A stretch of DNA of 64,000 nucleotides. It comes from Anthostomella pinea. Lineage: Eukaryota; Ascomycota; Sordariomycetes; Xylariales; Xylariaceae. Positions 40,501 through 52,834 of this stretch are shown one piece after another. The notes under the pieces are model-generated. The model was not told the origin of the DNA and did no database searches. It saw nothing but the letters and a program-made list of their open reading frames with translations. How positions within the stretch are numbered: the first letter of the stretch is position 1; every line of letters begins with the position of its first letter. The translations under genes and the position numbers were made by a program. The stretch lies in NCBI GenBank assembly GCA_963556695.1, contig CAUWAG010000003.1, forward strand, positions 2,728,001 to 2,792,000, given 5' to 3'.

Positions 40501-40790
40501 AGGCGTACCTTGAAGCCACATTCGACGGCTGCGAGGAATACGGCAACATAGCGAAGGTCTCCAAGTCCCATGTATGCAATGGCGGCGAAGTTGGAGCTTG
40601 TCCCGATATTGGACTCGATCCAAGCAGCGAGACGGTTGGTGGCATTGGCAATGTCAGAGAATGTAGCGGTTACAAACCCGTCTCCAATGTCGGCACCGCG
40701 GGGAATGAAGGCATCAGTGAGATCTGGAGTTGCGCGGGCAATGTCGTCCACGGCGGTGGGCATCAGTCGGGAGCCATACGTGGGCTCCAT
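37527..40790 (-). pseudogene. NRPS-like adenylate-forming reductase (A-T-R), broken
   Basis: Domains follow in order on the minus strand. The adenylation domain starts at ATG 40790, with an ILHSSGSTGQPRP core motif, FYGQTETG, and RTDDIIVLSNGDKYNP. The carrier domain contains VMGLDSLQTTEM, whose Ser is the phosphopantetheine site. The thioester reductase domain contains VMLTGSTGSLGTQIL for NADPH binding and YGESK. Intact enzymes activate a carboxylic acid, hold it as a thioester and release it as aldehyde or alcohol. Three lesions are visible: a region of about 40450-40500 where the early A domain does not join in frame, a TGA at 39695-39697 where family members have Trp (NRED-stop-AYLEWHP), and a 1-base frameshift around 38830-38860 between carrier and reductase. 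The single TGG-to-TGA type change is compatible with RIP. As it stands it cannot encode a full enzyme. Confidence 0.75.
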
Positions 40791-41305
40791 GATGGCGGTC
40801 GAACAGGATGCTGGTGTAGTTGTCGAGTGTCGTGGAGAGGGTGCCCGGCGAAGCGAGTGACCAAAATACCATCATCATACCCAAGACGATATTCGGGGTC
40901 CTTCGTGGGCTTTCACTAACTTCGTTGACGCATACAAGGCAGTCGGATTGGGAGGCAGTGATCGTCCTTTTACCTTTCAATATCGACAGCCAACGCCAGC
41001 CACATCAAACGACCCTGGAGGCCATTGCCAGCAGAAGACATGACGCCCAATAAGCCTTCCGGATCATGTTGGTGTTCCATGCTGCAGCTCGAGTTATGGT
41101 TATGCAGTTGGCGGTCCACAACAAGCACTCATTGGGCCCAAAGGTGGAAGGACGTCACATTCAGCAGGGGGGCTGTATCGGTAGCAGCGCGGGCCGATTT
41201 TACCCCCCCCTGCGGCTGACAATCCCCAATACAACATTCTATCTCGATTCTTGCTCCTGTCTTTCCGCAACGGCCAGAAATACAAGCTTTTACGCGGGTA
41301 TCAAC
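40791..41305. other. Shared upstream region of the NRPS-like and HET genes
   Basis: The two genes are divergent and share about 500 bp. No additional gene and no clear TATA box is seen. Confidence 0.4.
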
Positions 41306-42949
41306 ATGCAGACAGCAGCGACACATCCAGCCTACGAGGACAAATCCTTGAAGAGCGACGACGAGATCAGACTATTGACGCTTCAGCCGGCTCACAGTAA
41401 CGACGACGATGTAGCATCAGCACTCACGAGCCGACCTCGGCGCCAGGATACGTCGCCATCTCCTACACCTGGGGCAGTACTGAGAGACCTGAGACTGTCA
41501 TATGTGATGGAACTCTCTTGCCAGTGACTGCAAACTGCAAGGCGGCCCTGCTCGCCTTGCGGAACTTCGCCTCAGATGGCCCGGCTGTACCAACGGTTGT
41601 CTGGATAGACTCAATCTGCATTAACCAAGAGAATCTTCGCGAGCGCAGTGCCCAAGTTTCTCGCATAGGAGACACATTTGGCGGTGCGAAAGAGACGGTG
41701 ATATACCTTGGGGAGCCAGACCATCATACTGATAAGACGGCCGAGGCTCTACGCAATATCGTTTCGCAGAACTTTTTCCTGTACGGTGTTCTATGGTTAT
41801 CTACTTGGTCCGGCGGGATCGAACTCTCAATTCAATATTTTCTGGGACCAATCGAAGGGGTCCTTTGAAGCCGTCTTCCAACGTCCGTGGTTTCGACGAA
41901 CGTGGATAGTGCAGGAAGTTCTTCGATCAGTCAACTTAAGAGTACAGATCGGACACCAAAACCTCTCATGGCACGACTTGGTCCATACGCTTCGGCAGGT
42001 ATCGTTTCAAACCAGAGTGTTTGGGGAAAAATTCCATGCCTTGGGACCGCACTATCTTTCGCACCCACATATTCCAGAGATCGTCCGCCTGCAACATTCT
42101 TACACTGGCCCAGCGCACAAGCCTTTGGCAGACAAAGACGACCCTGACGCCGCAGATAGATATTCCGGATTGTTGGACTTGCTGAAGGCGACGTGCCGGT
42201 TTCAGTGCCAGGATCCTCGAGACAAGCTATTTGGTATCCTGTCGCTTTTGCAAACTTCGCCGAACCATCCGTCGCTGCTGCGACCTGACTATGCTAAACA
42301 GGCCCGTGATGTGTTCATTGATCTGGCCTTCTTTCTGCTTCGCTCTGATTGTGAGGAATTATTGGCTTTGGCTCCGTACACACACACGCAATCCAACCAC
42401 CTTAAGCTACCAAGCTGGGTGGTGTCATGGTCGGAATTGCCCCAAGAACAGACGCTAGCCGCGAACAACAGAGCCTGGGACAATGACAAGAGCTTCGGCA
42501 AACAATGCTTGGTCGAGAGACACGGATATTGTCTGAGTGTCCAGGGCCTAGTCATGGACACTGTGAAAGAGATGCTTCCAACCTCTACGGATTTATCAGG
42601 CCTCCGCGCTCCGGCCGCGGGTACATGGTCGTTCTTCGTAACTGAAACCGGTTACCAAGACGCTGCCGTTACTCTGCTTGAGTCCGCCGAGACCTCCGTG
42701 CGAGCTGGAGATTGCATTTGTGTGCTTATAGGATGCCGAACGCCTTTTCTGCTTCGCCTGAACGACAAACAACTAAATCGATGGTCACTAATCAGCGAGT
42801 GCAGAATTTCGGACGAGAAGGGGGACCTCAGTTATTCGAAACTCGAAATGAAGTGGTTTGGAAAGTGGTTTAAACCACTAGTAGGAGACTCTACGCGGGA
42901 GTTTAGTGACGACCTAGAGGCTACGTCGCAGGTCTTTGTGCTACATTAA
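41306..42949 (+). pseudogene. HET-domain (heterokaryon incompatibility-type) protein with apparent frame breaks
   Basis: The ATG at 41306 reads SDDEIRLLTLQPAHSNDDD. The HET core then appears in another frame as STHEPTSAPGYVAISYTWGS, followed by VWIDSICINQENLRERSAQV and GGAKETVIYLGEP. A third block (41850-42949) reads QRPWFRRTWIVQEVLRSVNL and QDPRDKLFGILSLL, and ends at a stop. HET proteins trigger cell death when genetically different hyphae fuse. The first break (near 41405) fits a 1-base indel, because the shifted frame yields the usual 'C.I.T.....P.Y.A.SYTWG' pattern; a 50-bp intron is an alternative. The second (41780-41850) can be explained by a ~65-bp intron, GTGTTC...CGAAG, that keeps the frame. 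The pseudogene status is therefore likely but not certain. Confidence 0.65.
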
Positions 42950-43907
42950 GCTTAACTTCCCTTGTCCTAGAATTGAAGAATGTACCTCAGAGCGAATCGA
43001 TTTAGTGGGAGATGTCCTTCGCCCATAGCCCTTATCTTTGGCCTCGCCGGCTCTCCTTAACCTTACATAATTCAACGACAGGTGCCAACGTGGGGTGTTG
43101 CACATCGCGCTGGCCGGCATCTTGAACGGGAACAGGGACATCTCCGTCCGCTGGACAGGACCTGTGGTCCGCCTGCACACCGCTTCCACATCTGGCTTCC
43201 GGTGACCTGGAGTTTTGTCGGCAATCTCTTCTCGGACGTCACACACACAGCTATGCCTCTTTGGTTGCAAGTCGGGAGCGGGACTGTAAAAGCTGCATCA
43301 GGTACAGCATACACCACGCCATAACGCAAGGACGAAGATCAAATCCATGGTGATCACGGCCGTTTGAGGGTTCCAGGAGGGAGGCGCCTCGATCTACATG
43401 GGTCCGGCAGGATTACAGCTTCGATGACATCTGGTCTCGGCTTCGTGGGAGAGAAGTCAGTTGCGTGCGTGGTGGCGTGAAGATACAACGACGAGCACAG
43501 TACAGCACAGCACAACTGCACATGGTGGCTTCGTATCAATCTCTAAACCACCTTGCTACCGTAATAGCTTCTTGAAAGGTCCATCATGTAAAGTCTCGAC
43601 ATTCTTATCTCCCAGTTTCATGCTCAACATCCCGAATGTTGTCATGTTGTCGCGCCCAAGCTGTCAGGCAGCTGCCAGGCAGCCAGGGTGGTTGCTGGCT
43701 TGCTTATCATTATCAAAGGTCACGTGCTGCAACCAATTGCTAGCCCGAGCACTCTCGGTACTGTGGGTCTCGCCCGCACATCCAGATCAATTTTCCGTGC
43801 TCGAAATTCAAGACCACCGAACTTTTTGTGACTTCGAGACAGCCCGCCAATTCCACCAGACCACTCCCACCACCCTTTCGACAACTCTCACTCACAAATC
43901 AGCAGCA
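42950..43907. other. Intergenic region
   Basis: It contains the inverted copy (43022-43076) of the repeat at 37172. No gene is supported. It ends in the promoter and 5' leader of the L23 gene. Confidence 0.5.
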
Positions 43908-44951
43908 ATGGCCAAGATCTCGTAAGTACATCTCTCTCGATTTTCCGCAGCTCGACATTGCACCGAAAAGCTCGGGTCCGACGATTGGCAAGAGTTGGAA
44001 TAGCGGGGTGGAAGCAGGAGGAGTGGCCGCGAACTAGAATCGCAGGAGATGGAAGGACGAGGCCGAGACGGAATGCGATGGGATGCGTCTATGTCTGCGA
44101 CTGGGTCGGAAGTTGCATCTCACTGGCGAGACCTGGTTTGCAACCGGTCTCATTACGAGGACGAGGGACCCGGGCTTGGCTTTCGGACGACGAGCGAACT
44201 ACCAAATGAAGACCACACACTGACATACTAATCTCTAGGCGTGGTGCCCCCGGTGGCAAGCTGAAGATGACTCTCGGTCTGCCCGTGTAAGCCCAGACAT
44301 TCCCCGAAGCGAACCTTCGACGACGATCGATCGATGTTTGCCAAATCCCGAACGAGTACTAACGGTCGCATAGCGGTGCTGTCATGAACTGCGCCGACAA
44401 CTCCGGTGCCCGTAACCTCTACATCATCTCCGTCAAGGGTATCGGTGCCCGCCTGAACAGACTGCCGGCCGGTGGTGTCGGTGACATGGTCATGGCGACC
44501 GTCAAGAAGGGAAAGCCCGAGCTGCGCAAGAAGGTCCACCCCGCCGTTATCGTCAGACAGTCCAAGCCCTGGAAGCGGACCGACGGTGTCTTCCTGTACT
44601 TCGAGGACAACGCTGGTGTGGTACGTTACGAATCCCCCCCTTCCATTTCGGTTGCCAGAACCTGTTTTGGGAAGCGACACATGGCCATTGGCAGCGCGAA
44701 GTCGCGAGGGCTCGGAGGAGCACTGCTATGCCAGTCTTGGTTCATGCTGGATGATACACATATGGATGCTAACATGGGCTCAATAGATCGTCAACCCCAA
44801 GGGTGAGATGAAGGGCTCTGCCATCACTGGACCCGTCGGAAAGGAAGCTGCTGAGCTGTGGCCCGTGAGTATCTTCGTTTCCATGTATCCGTACGACCAT
44901 ATCTAACCTGTCGCATAGCGTATTGCCAGCAACTCCGGTGTCGTGATGTAA
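43908..44951 (+). CDS. RPL23: 60S ribosomal protein L23 / uL14 (139 aa)
   Basis: Five exons (43908-43921, 44239-44286, 44374-44620, 44787-44864, 44919-44951) give exactly 140 codons. The first exon holds only MAKI and part of a Ser codon, and intron 1 is long (317 bp), as is usual for fungal ribosomal protein genes. The protein is the conserved large-subunit component near the translation-factor binding site. Diagnostic stretches are [40 protein letters not shown] and [20 protein letters not shown]. The C-terminus is [10 protein letters not shown]. The length equals that of eukaryotic L23. Confidence 0.97.
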
Positions 44952-46705
44952 ACGGAGCGTTTCGAGCGTTGGGGAAGCAATGAACAATCTATTGATGACA
45001 AGTCACGATTGGGACACCGATGGCCAGCCACTTCACGGAAGACAGAAGGATGCGGACAACATGTCTGTAGGACTGGTCGCTTTGCATTTCGGCTTAGGGG
45101 CGTAAAGGAGAGACATACCAAAACAGCATCCTGAACGAATGAATGGTTCAGTTCCCAAAATCGGACTGTCAATCACCCACTCGCTGTGATTTTCGACGAT
45201 TCGCATCGTGCATTGACTGCAGGCCCGTGACCCCATTCCAAGCCCAGTTGCATCGCATGACACCGAGCATGAAGTATTTCTCAGTCTGAACCTGGGAATC
45301 CTGTACGTCCTGTTCTCGCGCTGCAGAGCTTCTTACTTTTTGGCTTGCGCACGGTCCACCTGGTCCGCCTGGACATTCTGCTCACCACCTTCACACAATC
45401 ATGATACGCGCAATTTGATCTGTCCGTCATATTCCGTGATTTTCCGCATGGTATTTTTCTATACACAGGCGCCATTTCAAGTCCTCAGCTCTGAATTAGC
45501 AGGCATTTTTGCCAATTTGTAATTTGTATCCTCGCTGCCACACTTCACATAGCCAGAGAGGTACAGTAGTTACACTACACGTAAAGGCGCCCCCTTCTTC
45601 AACGAGCTGGAGTTCCATGTCTCATAAGGTCGGACGACTTGGTAAGGTGGACAGCGGATCAACCTGGTTGACCATCTACCTTCGGCGTGTTATATATGTG
45701 ATTGCCCAAGTACATGTGGCGTGAGAGGGTATACCATATCATGTCTTTTGATTAGAGTTCCTGCTAGAGGGACGCCTTCTCGAAGGGGCACAAACCTTAT
45801 CATGTACGCTTCACTGCGGGCTCCTTAACTTCTTGCATCATAACTTCCATCGTATCGAATTACCAACTCAAGAGCGCAGCCCTGGGCCTGCTGTCTGGAG
45901 CCTCGCCAAGTACCGTCCCGTATGCTTGTCGTTGGGATGCATCGATGGAGTCTCGTACAGAAGATCGGTCGGGTATCGCTCTACTTACACGTACAATCGC
46001 TATCAACGCTGGTTACGTTCGGCTCGTCTGGCGCCTTGCCCACAACCGAGGTGAGATTCTCTTTGTTTCTGCAAGACCTGGGTTGCATACGGGCTTGATC
46101 CAGTCGTCAGGTACATCTCAAGCTGGGGTGTCCGGATCCCTGGTCCTGGGTAGTGTCACCCCTTCTAAACGCCTTTCCTCGGTGTTTGACCTAGGGGTTG
46201 AATGACTGACGCTTATTGCCCTACTTGGAAGAGCCCGAAGCCGGGACGCGACATCGTCTCTAGAGGTACCGAGACGTCGCATGAATGGCGAGTGTTACTC
46301 GAAATACGATATAAAGCTATGTACACTGTAAGAAGAAATCAAAGCGCGCAGAAAATGCCAAACAATGATTTATACTGAAAATTTTATATGTATTATGCGT
46401 GTGCTATGCTGCGTTCGCGTTCCAAAGTGAACTGGAGTCTCAGCGGGGTATCTACCATGCCGATGAATGCAAAGACTCTCACGCCGGCATTTGCCAGATC
46501 TGTCTTCTTCCGGTGAAGAGTGCAACTATTGTACAGATAAAAAGGTAATCCAAGTATGCGTCGTTCGTTCGGAATGACGATCTTTCTTGGAAGCCCCGGT
46601 GCAAGGCTATTTCGGAATGAAGCGATACGAACGACGGAGTTCGCGGCCTTCATGATATTTCGGAGTCAGGAGAGAACTGCTAGTAGTATGTCGGCTTGCT
46701 GAAGA
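44952..46705. other. Long intergenic region, no gene supported
   Basis: Open frames here are short and without recognisable domains. The 86-codon minus-strand frame at 46393-46653 has plausible codons, but no homology I recognise and no promoter signal; it may be 3' UTR of the neighbouring gene. Confidence 0.4.
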
Positions 46706-49541
46706 TCACTGCTGCTGGTTCTGGTGTTGTTGTTGTTGCTGCCCCGATTCAATGATAGTTTCGGGTAACAGGCCGGGCTCAGCTTGTTTCACGGCCTCCT
46801 TCTTGGCCTTGAGTGTGGCTCGGCGCTTAGCAACAGCCATGTCCATTGATCCATTCGCCCATCGAGCTGTCAAGAGAGTCAGCATCATTCACTCCGCCAA
46901 TCTGGAGCATGTCCCGGAGAAGCTTACCTTTCATCGATTGTGACATCTTCTCGGACTTGGTCAGCGTGTTGTAATCGCTGCCATTAGGGCCGTTCTCGAT
47001 GCCATTGCTATTGCCGTTACTGGTCTGCGAGGGCGTTGGAGTGTTGGCAGGTAGTATGGAAAAAGGATGCGATATGGGTGCCGAGGTTGGAGCAAGATGC
47101 GGGATGGGGACAGGAACGGGTGTAGGAGGATGGTAGTTCTTGAGCTTGAGCTTGATCTGGGGGTAGGGCTTTGATGCGACGACAGCATCAGCTACTGCCT
47201 GTTGCATAGGGACGGGAGTAGGCTCAGGAGCCCGGACTGGTGCGGGCACGGGAACGGGAGTCGGTGCGAAGTCTTCAACCTGCGCCTTCTTGGTTGGTCG
47301 TCGAACACGCTTCGGCTTGGGTTGCTCCTCGTATTCTTCATCGCTTGCGTCAAGGGAGAATTTCTTCTGTCGCTTGTCTCTGAACTGATAGCTGTTGGAC
47401 GCTACAGTGGATACTGTGCCAGTGGATGACGATGTTGCGGGACGAGACTCATTTGCGGCGTTCGTAGAAGCCATTGACGAGATAGTATAGAAAGAGCCAG
47501 ATGGAACCTCTGAGATTCTAGAGTTTACGCGGCGAGGCCCAGGTTTCAGTAAGGCGTGCGAGTTGGCTCCATTCGTTGATGCTTCCTCCTCCTCTTCGGC
47601 AACGGGAGCTCTACGCAAGCGCTTTCGAATCGATCTAGTCGGTTCTACGACTGGCTCAGATTCAGGTTCGGGTTGGGGTTCGGGCTTGAGGTTTTCGACC
47701 GGAGCAGGCTTGTCCTCAGGAATAGTGGTTGGAAGAGGATGCTTCCTGGGACGACCACCCTTTCCTTTCTTCTTGGGAGTTACTTGTTCAGCCGACGACG
47801 ATAATGTATCCGGAACAGCCAAGCTTGCCTCGTCAATATCTTCTGCGCTTTGGTCGGCACGACGTCGACGGCGCTGAACGGGCACTGGGGTGGAGCCTCT
47901 GCTACTAGCCGCTTCGACTCCATCGAATAACGTTGGTGCCTTTCTAGAGCGCTTGCCGACGACGACATTAGGGTCATCAGACTCTGCCGCCTTGGCTGTC
48001 TGCTTGGGCCGATCTCGCAGTCGACCTTTTCCTACGCCACCTCGCTGGGCGATCGGATCTTGGAGACCAATCTTAATGTCCCTGTCGTCGTATTCGAACA
48101 GATATGAATTGGCCATGATACGGTCCTGTTGCCTCGTATATGCAACAAAAGGATCTGGTTTGCTGGCTCTGATACCTTTGACGACGAAGTCCTTCCGGAC
48201 GGGGTTGGCATCGGGATCCTTGCTGATAGCCATCTTTTGACGATGCTGAAATGCTGCCTCCTCCTGATGATACCGCTGTGAGTTATCTTCATCGTCTGTG
48301 ATCTTCCTCAACTCGTTGTACTCGTTCTGCCAAGCTGCGAGTGCTCGATTGACAACCTCCAATCTTCTATAAGCCTCTTCGGGTGACTGTGACTTGATGT
48401 CGTCAAGCAGCTGGGTGAATTCAGACGGTTTCCTTGGCTGTCTAAATGCGATCGGCTTCTTCAGAGGACGTTGTGTCCAGGGGATTCCCGCTTCGGCGGT
48501 TGGTGAGTTCGCCGCCGTGTCAGCGGGCCCGGGTGAACCAGCCGGAGTATCTGCCACCGTACCATCCACTTGGTCCTCAACGGCGTCTTCTTCTAAAACA
48601 CCCTCATGCGCTGCATCGGGCTCGGCTCCGTCAGGTCGTGCAAGTGGATGATAGACCACAGCACCGTCCACGTATGGGGTGAGATGCTCATATGAAGTGC
48701 GCGGGGGTTGCTCAACGACGATTGCCGGTGGTTCAGGACCAGAAGTACGTGAACCTCTTCGCATAAGCTGGTTGACGGGAAAGCTCTCTCCAGCCTCATG
48801 AGAATGATTGGCTTCAGGAGATGGGTGGAATAGAGTGAAAGTATTGAGTGATATCGGCAACGGACCTGACTTTGCGTCATTACTGGATGAGCCAGAACTG
48901 GTGCGCCTGAGATTCGATGCGTCCGATGACTCGCTATGGTGGCCACCAACTTCAATCGTATCCTGGACTTCGACATCCTCCATGTGATGCTCAGGAACAT
49001 ACGGTTGTGGTTCCACAGTTGCCTTGCGAAGTTGACTTCGTCGACGGGTTGTCAAGGGGGGTGGGAGTTGTTCAGATGCGCGCCTCTTGACTTGAGCGTC
49101 AGAATTCTCGTGTGCCTCTGCATCTTCGGAGCCTAGGTCAGTTTTACGCTTCTTCAGAGCTTGAGCACCGGTGCCCGAGAGTGCGGCGGATGTGGTTGCA
49201 TCAGTTGCATCTTCCTCGACGTGGTCGAATGTGTAATCCACGCGAGCCCGCTTTCTGAGTGAGCGTCCGCCTTTGGTGTCTGCATCATCTGGAGAAGGCA
49301 TTGAGCTGTCCACGATGCGTGTGCGGGTTCGCGGGCCTCTAGAAGCAGAAGGACTAGGGGTCTCGAATGAGAAAGATGAGGATGGTAAGCTGGCGGTTGG
49401 CGTTCTGGACGGGAACTGCTCCATGGTCTCGGCAGCCTGGGTGGACTCAGCGTCCTTCTGTGACAAGGACCTGGCTGGGAAAGTGTGACGTTTCCTCGCA
49501 GAACCTCGCCCTCGACCTCGAGTAGAAGCCGGAGAATCCAT
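46706..49541 (-). CDS. Large disordered nuclear protein with AT-hook-like motifs (924 aa)
   Basis: Two exons (46928-49541, 46706-46866) are joined over a 61-bp intron (GTAAGC...GACAG), giving 925 codons. I chose the start at 49541 (MDSPASTRGRGRGSARKRH) because the upstream in-frame extension looks like leader sequence. Most of the chain is disordered, with basic clusters (RSLRKRARV; KKRKTD; RRRRRAD). An AT-hook-like KGKGGRPRKHPLP occurs in the second half. The only compact part is central: PRKPSEFTQLLDDIKSQSPE, followed by ALAAWQNEYNELRKITDDED, probably helical. The last exon encodes ARWANGSMDMAVAKRRATLK and a Gln-rich tail (QQQQQHQNQQQ). These conserved-looking ends suggest a chromatin or transcription cofactor; no named family is recognised. 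Confidence 0.75.
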
Positions 49542-51138
49542 GGTCACTGGTGTAGCGATGCAGCGCTGATGCAGGCTGTCAGTGGTGGTAGCAAAGGGTA
49601 GGATGCAGATGATGGAAGTTTTGAGTCGGAGATTGTGATGTAAGTGGGACCGTAAAGCCACGGCCGGAACGCTCGCGGCAGTGAAGGGGACGCGGTGCAA
49701 AGAGTTGAGAACAAACGGAAACAGAGGGTGGATTAGCAGAAAAGAGGACTGGCAGAGGATGGTGAGTGTGTGTGGTGAAGTGGCCGTTGCAGGAAGAGAT
49801 GCATGTAGTAAGGAGGCGTGAAAAATATGAGCTGGGCTGGCGTATCATAGAGGAACATACCGATGCGATGTCAGCGATATAAGCGCGACACGACCAGAAA
49901 AACAAGCTGTGTATAAACCTTCCGGCTGTCAGTCTGCTCAGTTGCACTGTTCGCTGATTCAGGGTCGAGAGGAAAGGGTGTTGGGAGACGACGGCTGCTG
50001 AAATCAACAGGAGAGTTGCATTGATGGTGGCGTGCGTATGTGTATGAGAGAGAGAGAGAGCGCCGGATTGGATATAACAAGGTGTACCAGCCTCAGAAAC
50101 CAAATGACTTACAAAATCAGTTGCAGCACCACAGGCAGACGGGTGCATCGATTGCAAGAACAGTTAATCGAGGGAGCTGGCGAAGATGAATACCTAGTAT
50201 TAAGGATTGGGACAGGCAGATCCTATTGTTCGATGTCTTTGGCCCTCGTCTCATCACCATTCACCCCGATTCAGTGGCCCAGGCCAGCGCCGTTTCTCCC
50301 GATTTTGGAGGGCTGTCCTAGCCGCACCGCCACAGTAGGTCAGGATGCAGCCACACCTGCACTGGCATTGGCCTCAAATTGGATCGTTGAACGGTTTTAG
50401 CTAGCGAATCAGATGCAGTGGAGCCACAGCCCACTGAAAGATATCGCTAACCCGTATCCATCCTGGCGCTATGCGACCTCCCCCTAGTGGGTACTGGGTA
50501 CGTACAGCAACCGTACAGCACGGTTCATGCCGCTGCTCCGTCCTCCCGTGTCCCCGTCTCTCCGTCTCTCCGTCCCAGTGGACCTCAGAGGCTCAGTGAC
50601 GAACCACATGCAGCGAGTGACGACAGCTGGAATGCTTCCAAGTTCCCAATCCCGACTCTCAACTGTATCCGTCTACAATGCTTGGAGCTACAGCTACATG
50701 ACCTGTCACAACGTACCCTTCCTCCTCGCTGCGTTGTGCATTTAGTCTTTGCCAGAGTTTTCCCTCTCTTCGCGTCGGCAACGACTGTGTCAGTGCATAC
50801 CTGCCTCAGGTACATCTATCTTGGATCTTGTGGAACTGTCGCTCTCCAGCCCGCCGGCACCGCATACTGCACCGGTACCTAAGGTAGCTACACTACCTTA
50901 CCATTTGACATCTTCTCCTACGTTGAGCAACAACTACTTGGTATCAATACCAGTAACCGAGGAAGCGTCCGTGACCAGCAACTCCATTCTCCAGCAAGCC
51001 CCTGTTCTAGACTTTTACCCATCGGCTGCCGTTAACCATTGGAACCAAAACCAACCACCACCAACCAACAGTAGAGTGGACGGTAGGCGAACAGCACGCG
51101 CACAAACAACCCCACCGTGAGCGCGACAATCATCCAAC
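49542..51138. other. Intergenic region between divergent genes
   Basis: This is the shared upstream region of the nuclear protein and MTC1. It contains a short GA repeat (about 50046-50060) and pyrimidine-rich tracts typical of fungal promoters. No gene is supported. Confidence 0.5.
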
Positions 51139-52834
51139 ATGGCGGCGAAGCGATCCAAAGCAACTACAGACGACGAGCTGGGCGAGCTCTTTGAGGGCAT
51201 TGGCGACGACAGTGCAGTTAAGAAGTCCACCAAGGCCAAAGGGACTGCCCCAAAAACCCGCGGCGACAAGCCCGAGCAAGACATCCTCGCCGATCTGGAG
51301 AACGAGCTAGGCGGCCAGGAGACCGCTCGACCACACACCCCTCGCATCAAGGATACCTATCCCAAACGAACCAGCACAGCGACCCCGCCACCTGCTGGCG
51401 TACGACTCTCCGAAGACAAGCCATCCAGCATCGCCCGCAAGTCCGCCGAAAGCGCTCGTTCGCTCCATGCCAGCTTCACCCCTAGTGCCACCAGTTCCGA
51501 ACTTCAAGACGCTGAAAAGAAGGGACCAGTTGAGCAGGACGTCCCTGCTCCCGCTCCCGAGGCTGCTGCCGGTGGCGGCTGGTGGGGTGGCATCTTTGCT
51601 ACAGCTACTGCCACGGCGAGCGCAGCTGTGAAACAGGCCGAGGCCGCGTACAAGGAGATTCAGCAGAACGAGGAAGCAAAGAAATGGGCCGAGCAGGTCA
51701 GAGGAAACGTTGGCGCGTTGAGAGGCATCGGTAAGTGTGCTTAGACACAGCTCCCATCTCCTCCAGCTTCCAAGAGCTCGGTGCTCCAAACCGCGTCGGC
51801 AGATTGTGGCCTCCAGCACTTCATCGCACCCTGCTAACCCCATACTAACAGGCGAGGACCTCCGTCACCGTGCGATGCCGACGTTCGCCAACATCCTGCA
51901 CACGCTCGCTCCGCCCATCTCGTCGCATGAACGACTGCTCATCCACATCACCCACGACATAGTCGGTTACCCATCCCTCGATCCACTCATATATGGTGTC
52001 TTTAGTCGTGTCATGTCACAGGTCGAGGGCGGTGACCTGCTTGTTATCCAACGAGGTCAGGAGAACACCGCCCGCCGGACTTCCGACGCTGCCTTCTACA
52101 CCGGTGCCTCTAGCTCTGCTGGTTGGCGCGACGGTCCCTGGTGGAGGCAGGTTGACTCGCCTCGCGATCTCGGCGCAGTCAAGGGCCTACTCGAGGGGAC
52201 GAAGCTGTGTCGCGTCAATGCCGAGAGCTATTCCCATGACTTCTTCGCATCAACTGGTGGTATAGGCGAAGCACAGAGGCGTGCGTTGGAGCCAATGAGC
52301 GAAGACAACCCTGTGCGGAACAGTGACATCTTCCTTGCTGTCCAGCCCATCGCCGTAGACGCCGACGAGGCGCTCTTTGCGGGTAGCACTGCTGACGAGG
52401 CTGAGAAGGAGACAAGCCCTGTCGCTGAGGACAGCACGGACACCCAAGTCTGCTTTGCCGTCTACGTGCTCGACCCAATCCACGAGATCATGTACAGCAC
52501 CGTCAGCCAGCAGATCCCAATCAAGTGGATTCGCTGGCTCGATGCGCCTTCGCCACTGACGCCGGCCACCAGCGAGAGCGATCAGCCAGACTTGGATGAC
52601 CTGAACGTTCCCGACGAGATCCGGGAGATCGTCGAGAGTGGCGGTGTAGATCCGCGAGAGTGGGTGGCTGAGTGGGTAGAGGAGACACTGAGCCTCAGCG
52701 TCGGTGTGGTCGCACAGCGCTATGTTGCCAGACGGATGGGCGTCGGCGAGGGAGGACTCGGCAGAGGAAAGCAGAAGATCGAGAACCTGATGCAGCAAGG
52801 TGCCGGCGAGGCTGCTCGGGCAGGGCTGATCTGA
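51139..52834 (+). CDS. MTC1: Maintenance of telomere capping protein 1 (524 aa)
   Basis: Two exons (51139-51730 and 51852-52834) with a 121-bp intron (GTAAGTGTGC...CTAACAG) give 525 codons. The N-terminus (DDELGELFEGIGDD), the Pro/Ala-rich linker leading to GGGWWGGIFATATATASAAV, and HRAMPTFANILHTLAPPISS with ERLLIHITHDIVGYPSLDPL match the Mtc1 family of ascomycetes. The C-terminal half contains WIRWLDAP, EWVAEWVEETLSLSVGVVAQ and RYVARRMGV, also family-like. The yeast gene was named from genetic links to telomere capping; its product localises to early Golgi/COPI vesicles, so the molecular role is unclear. The frame is intact. Confidence 0.9.

Noticed and set aside
46393..46653. Small 86-codon minus-strand frame downstream of the nuclear protein gene
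   Set aside because: It is plausible in codon use but has no recognisable homology and could be 3' UTR; I cannot support it as a gene.
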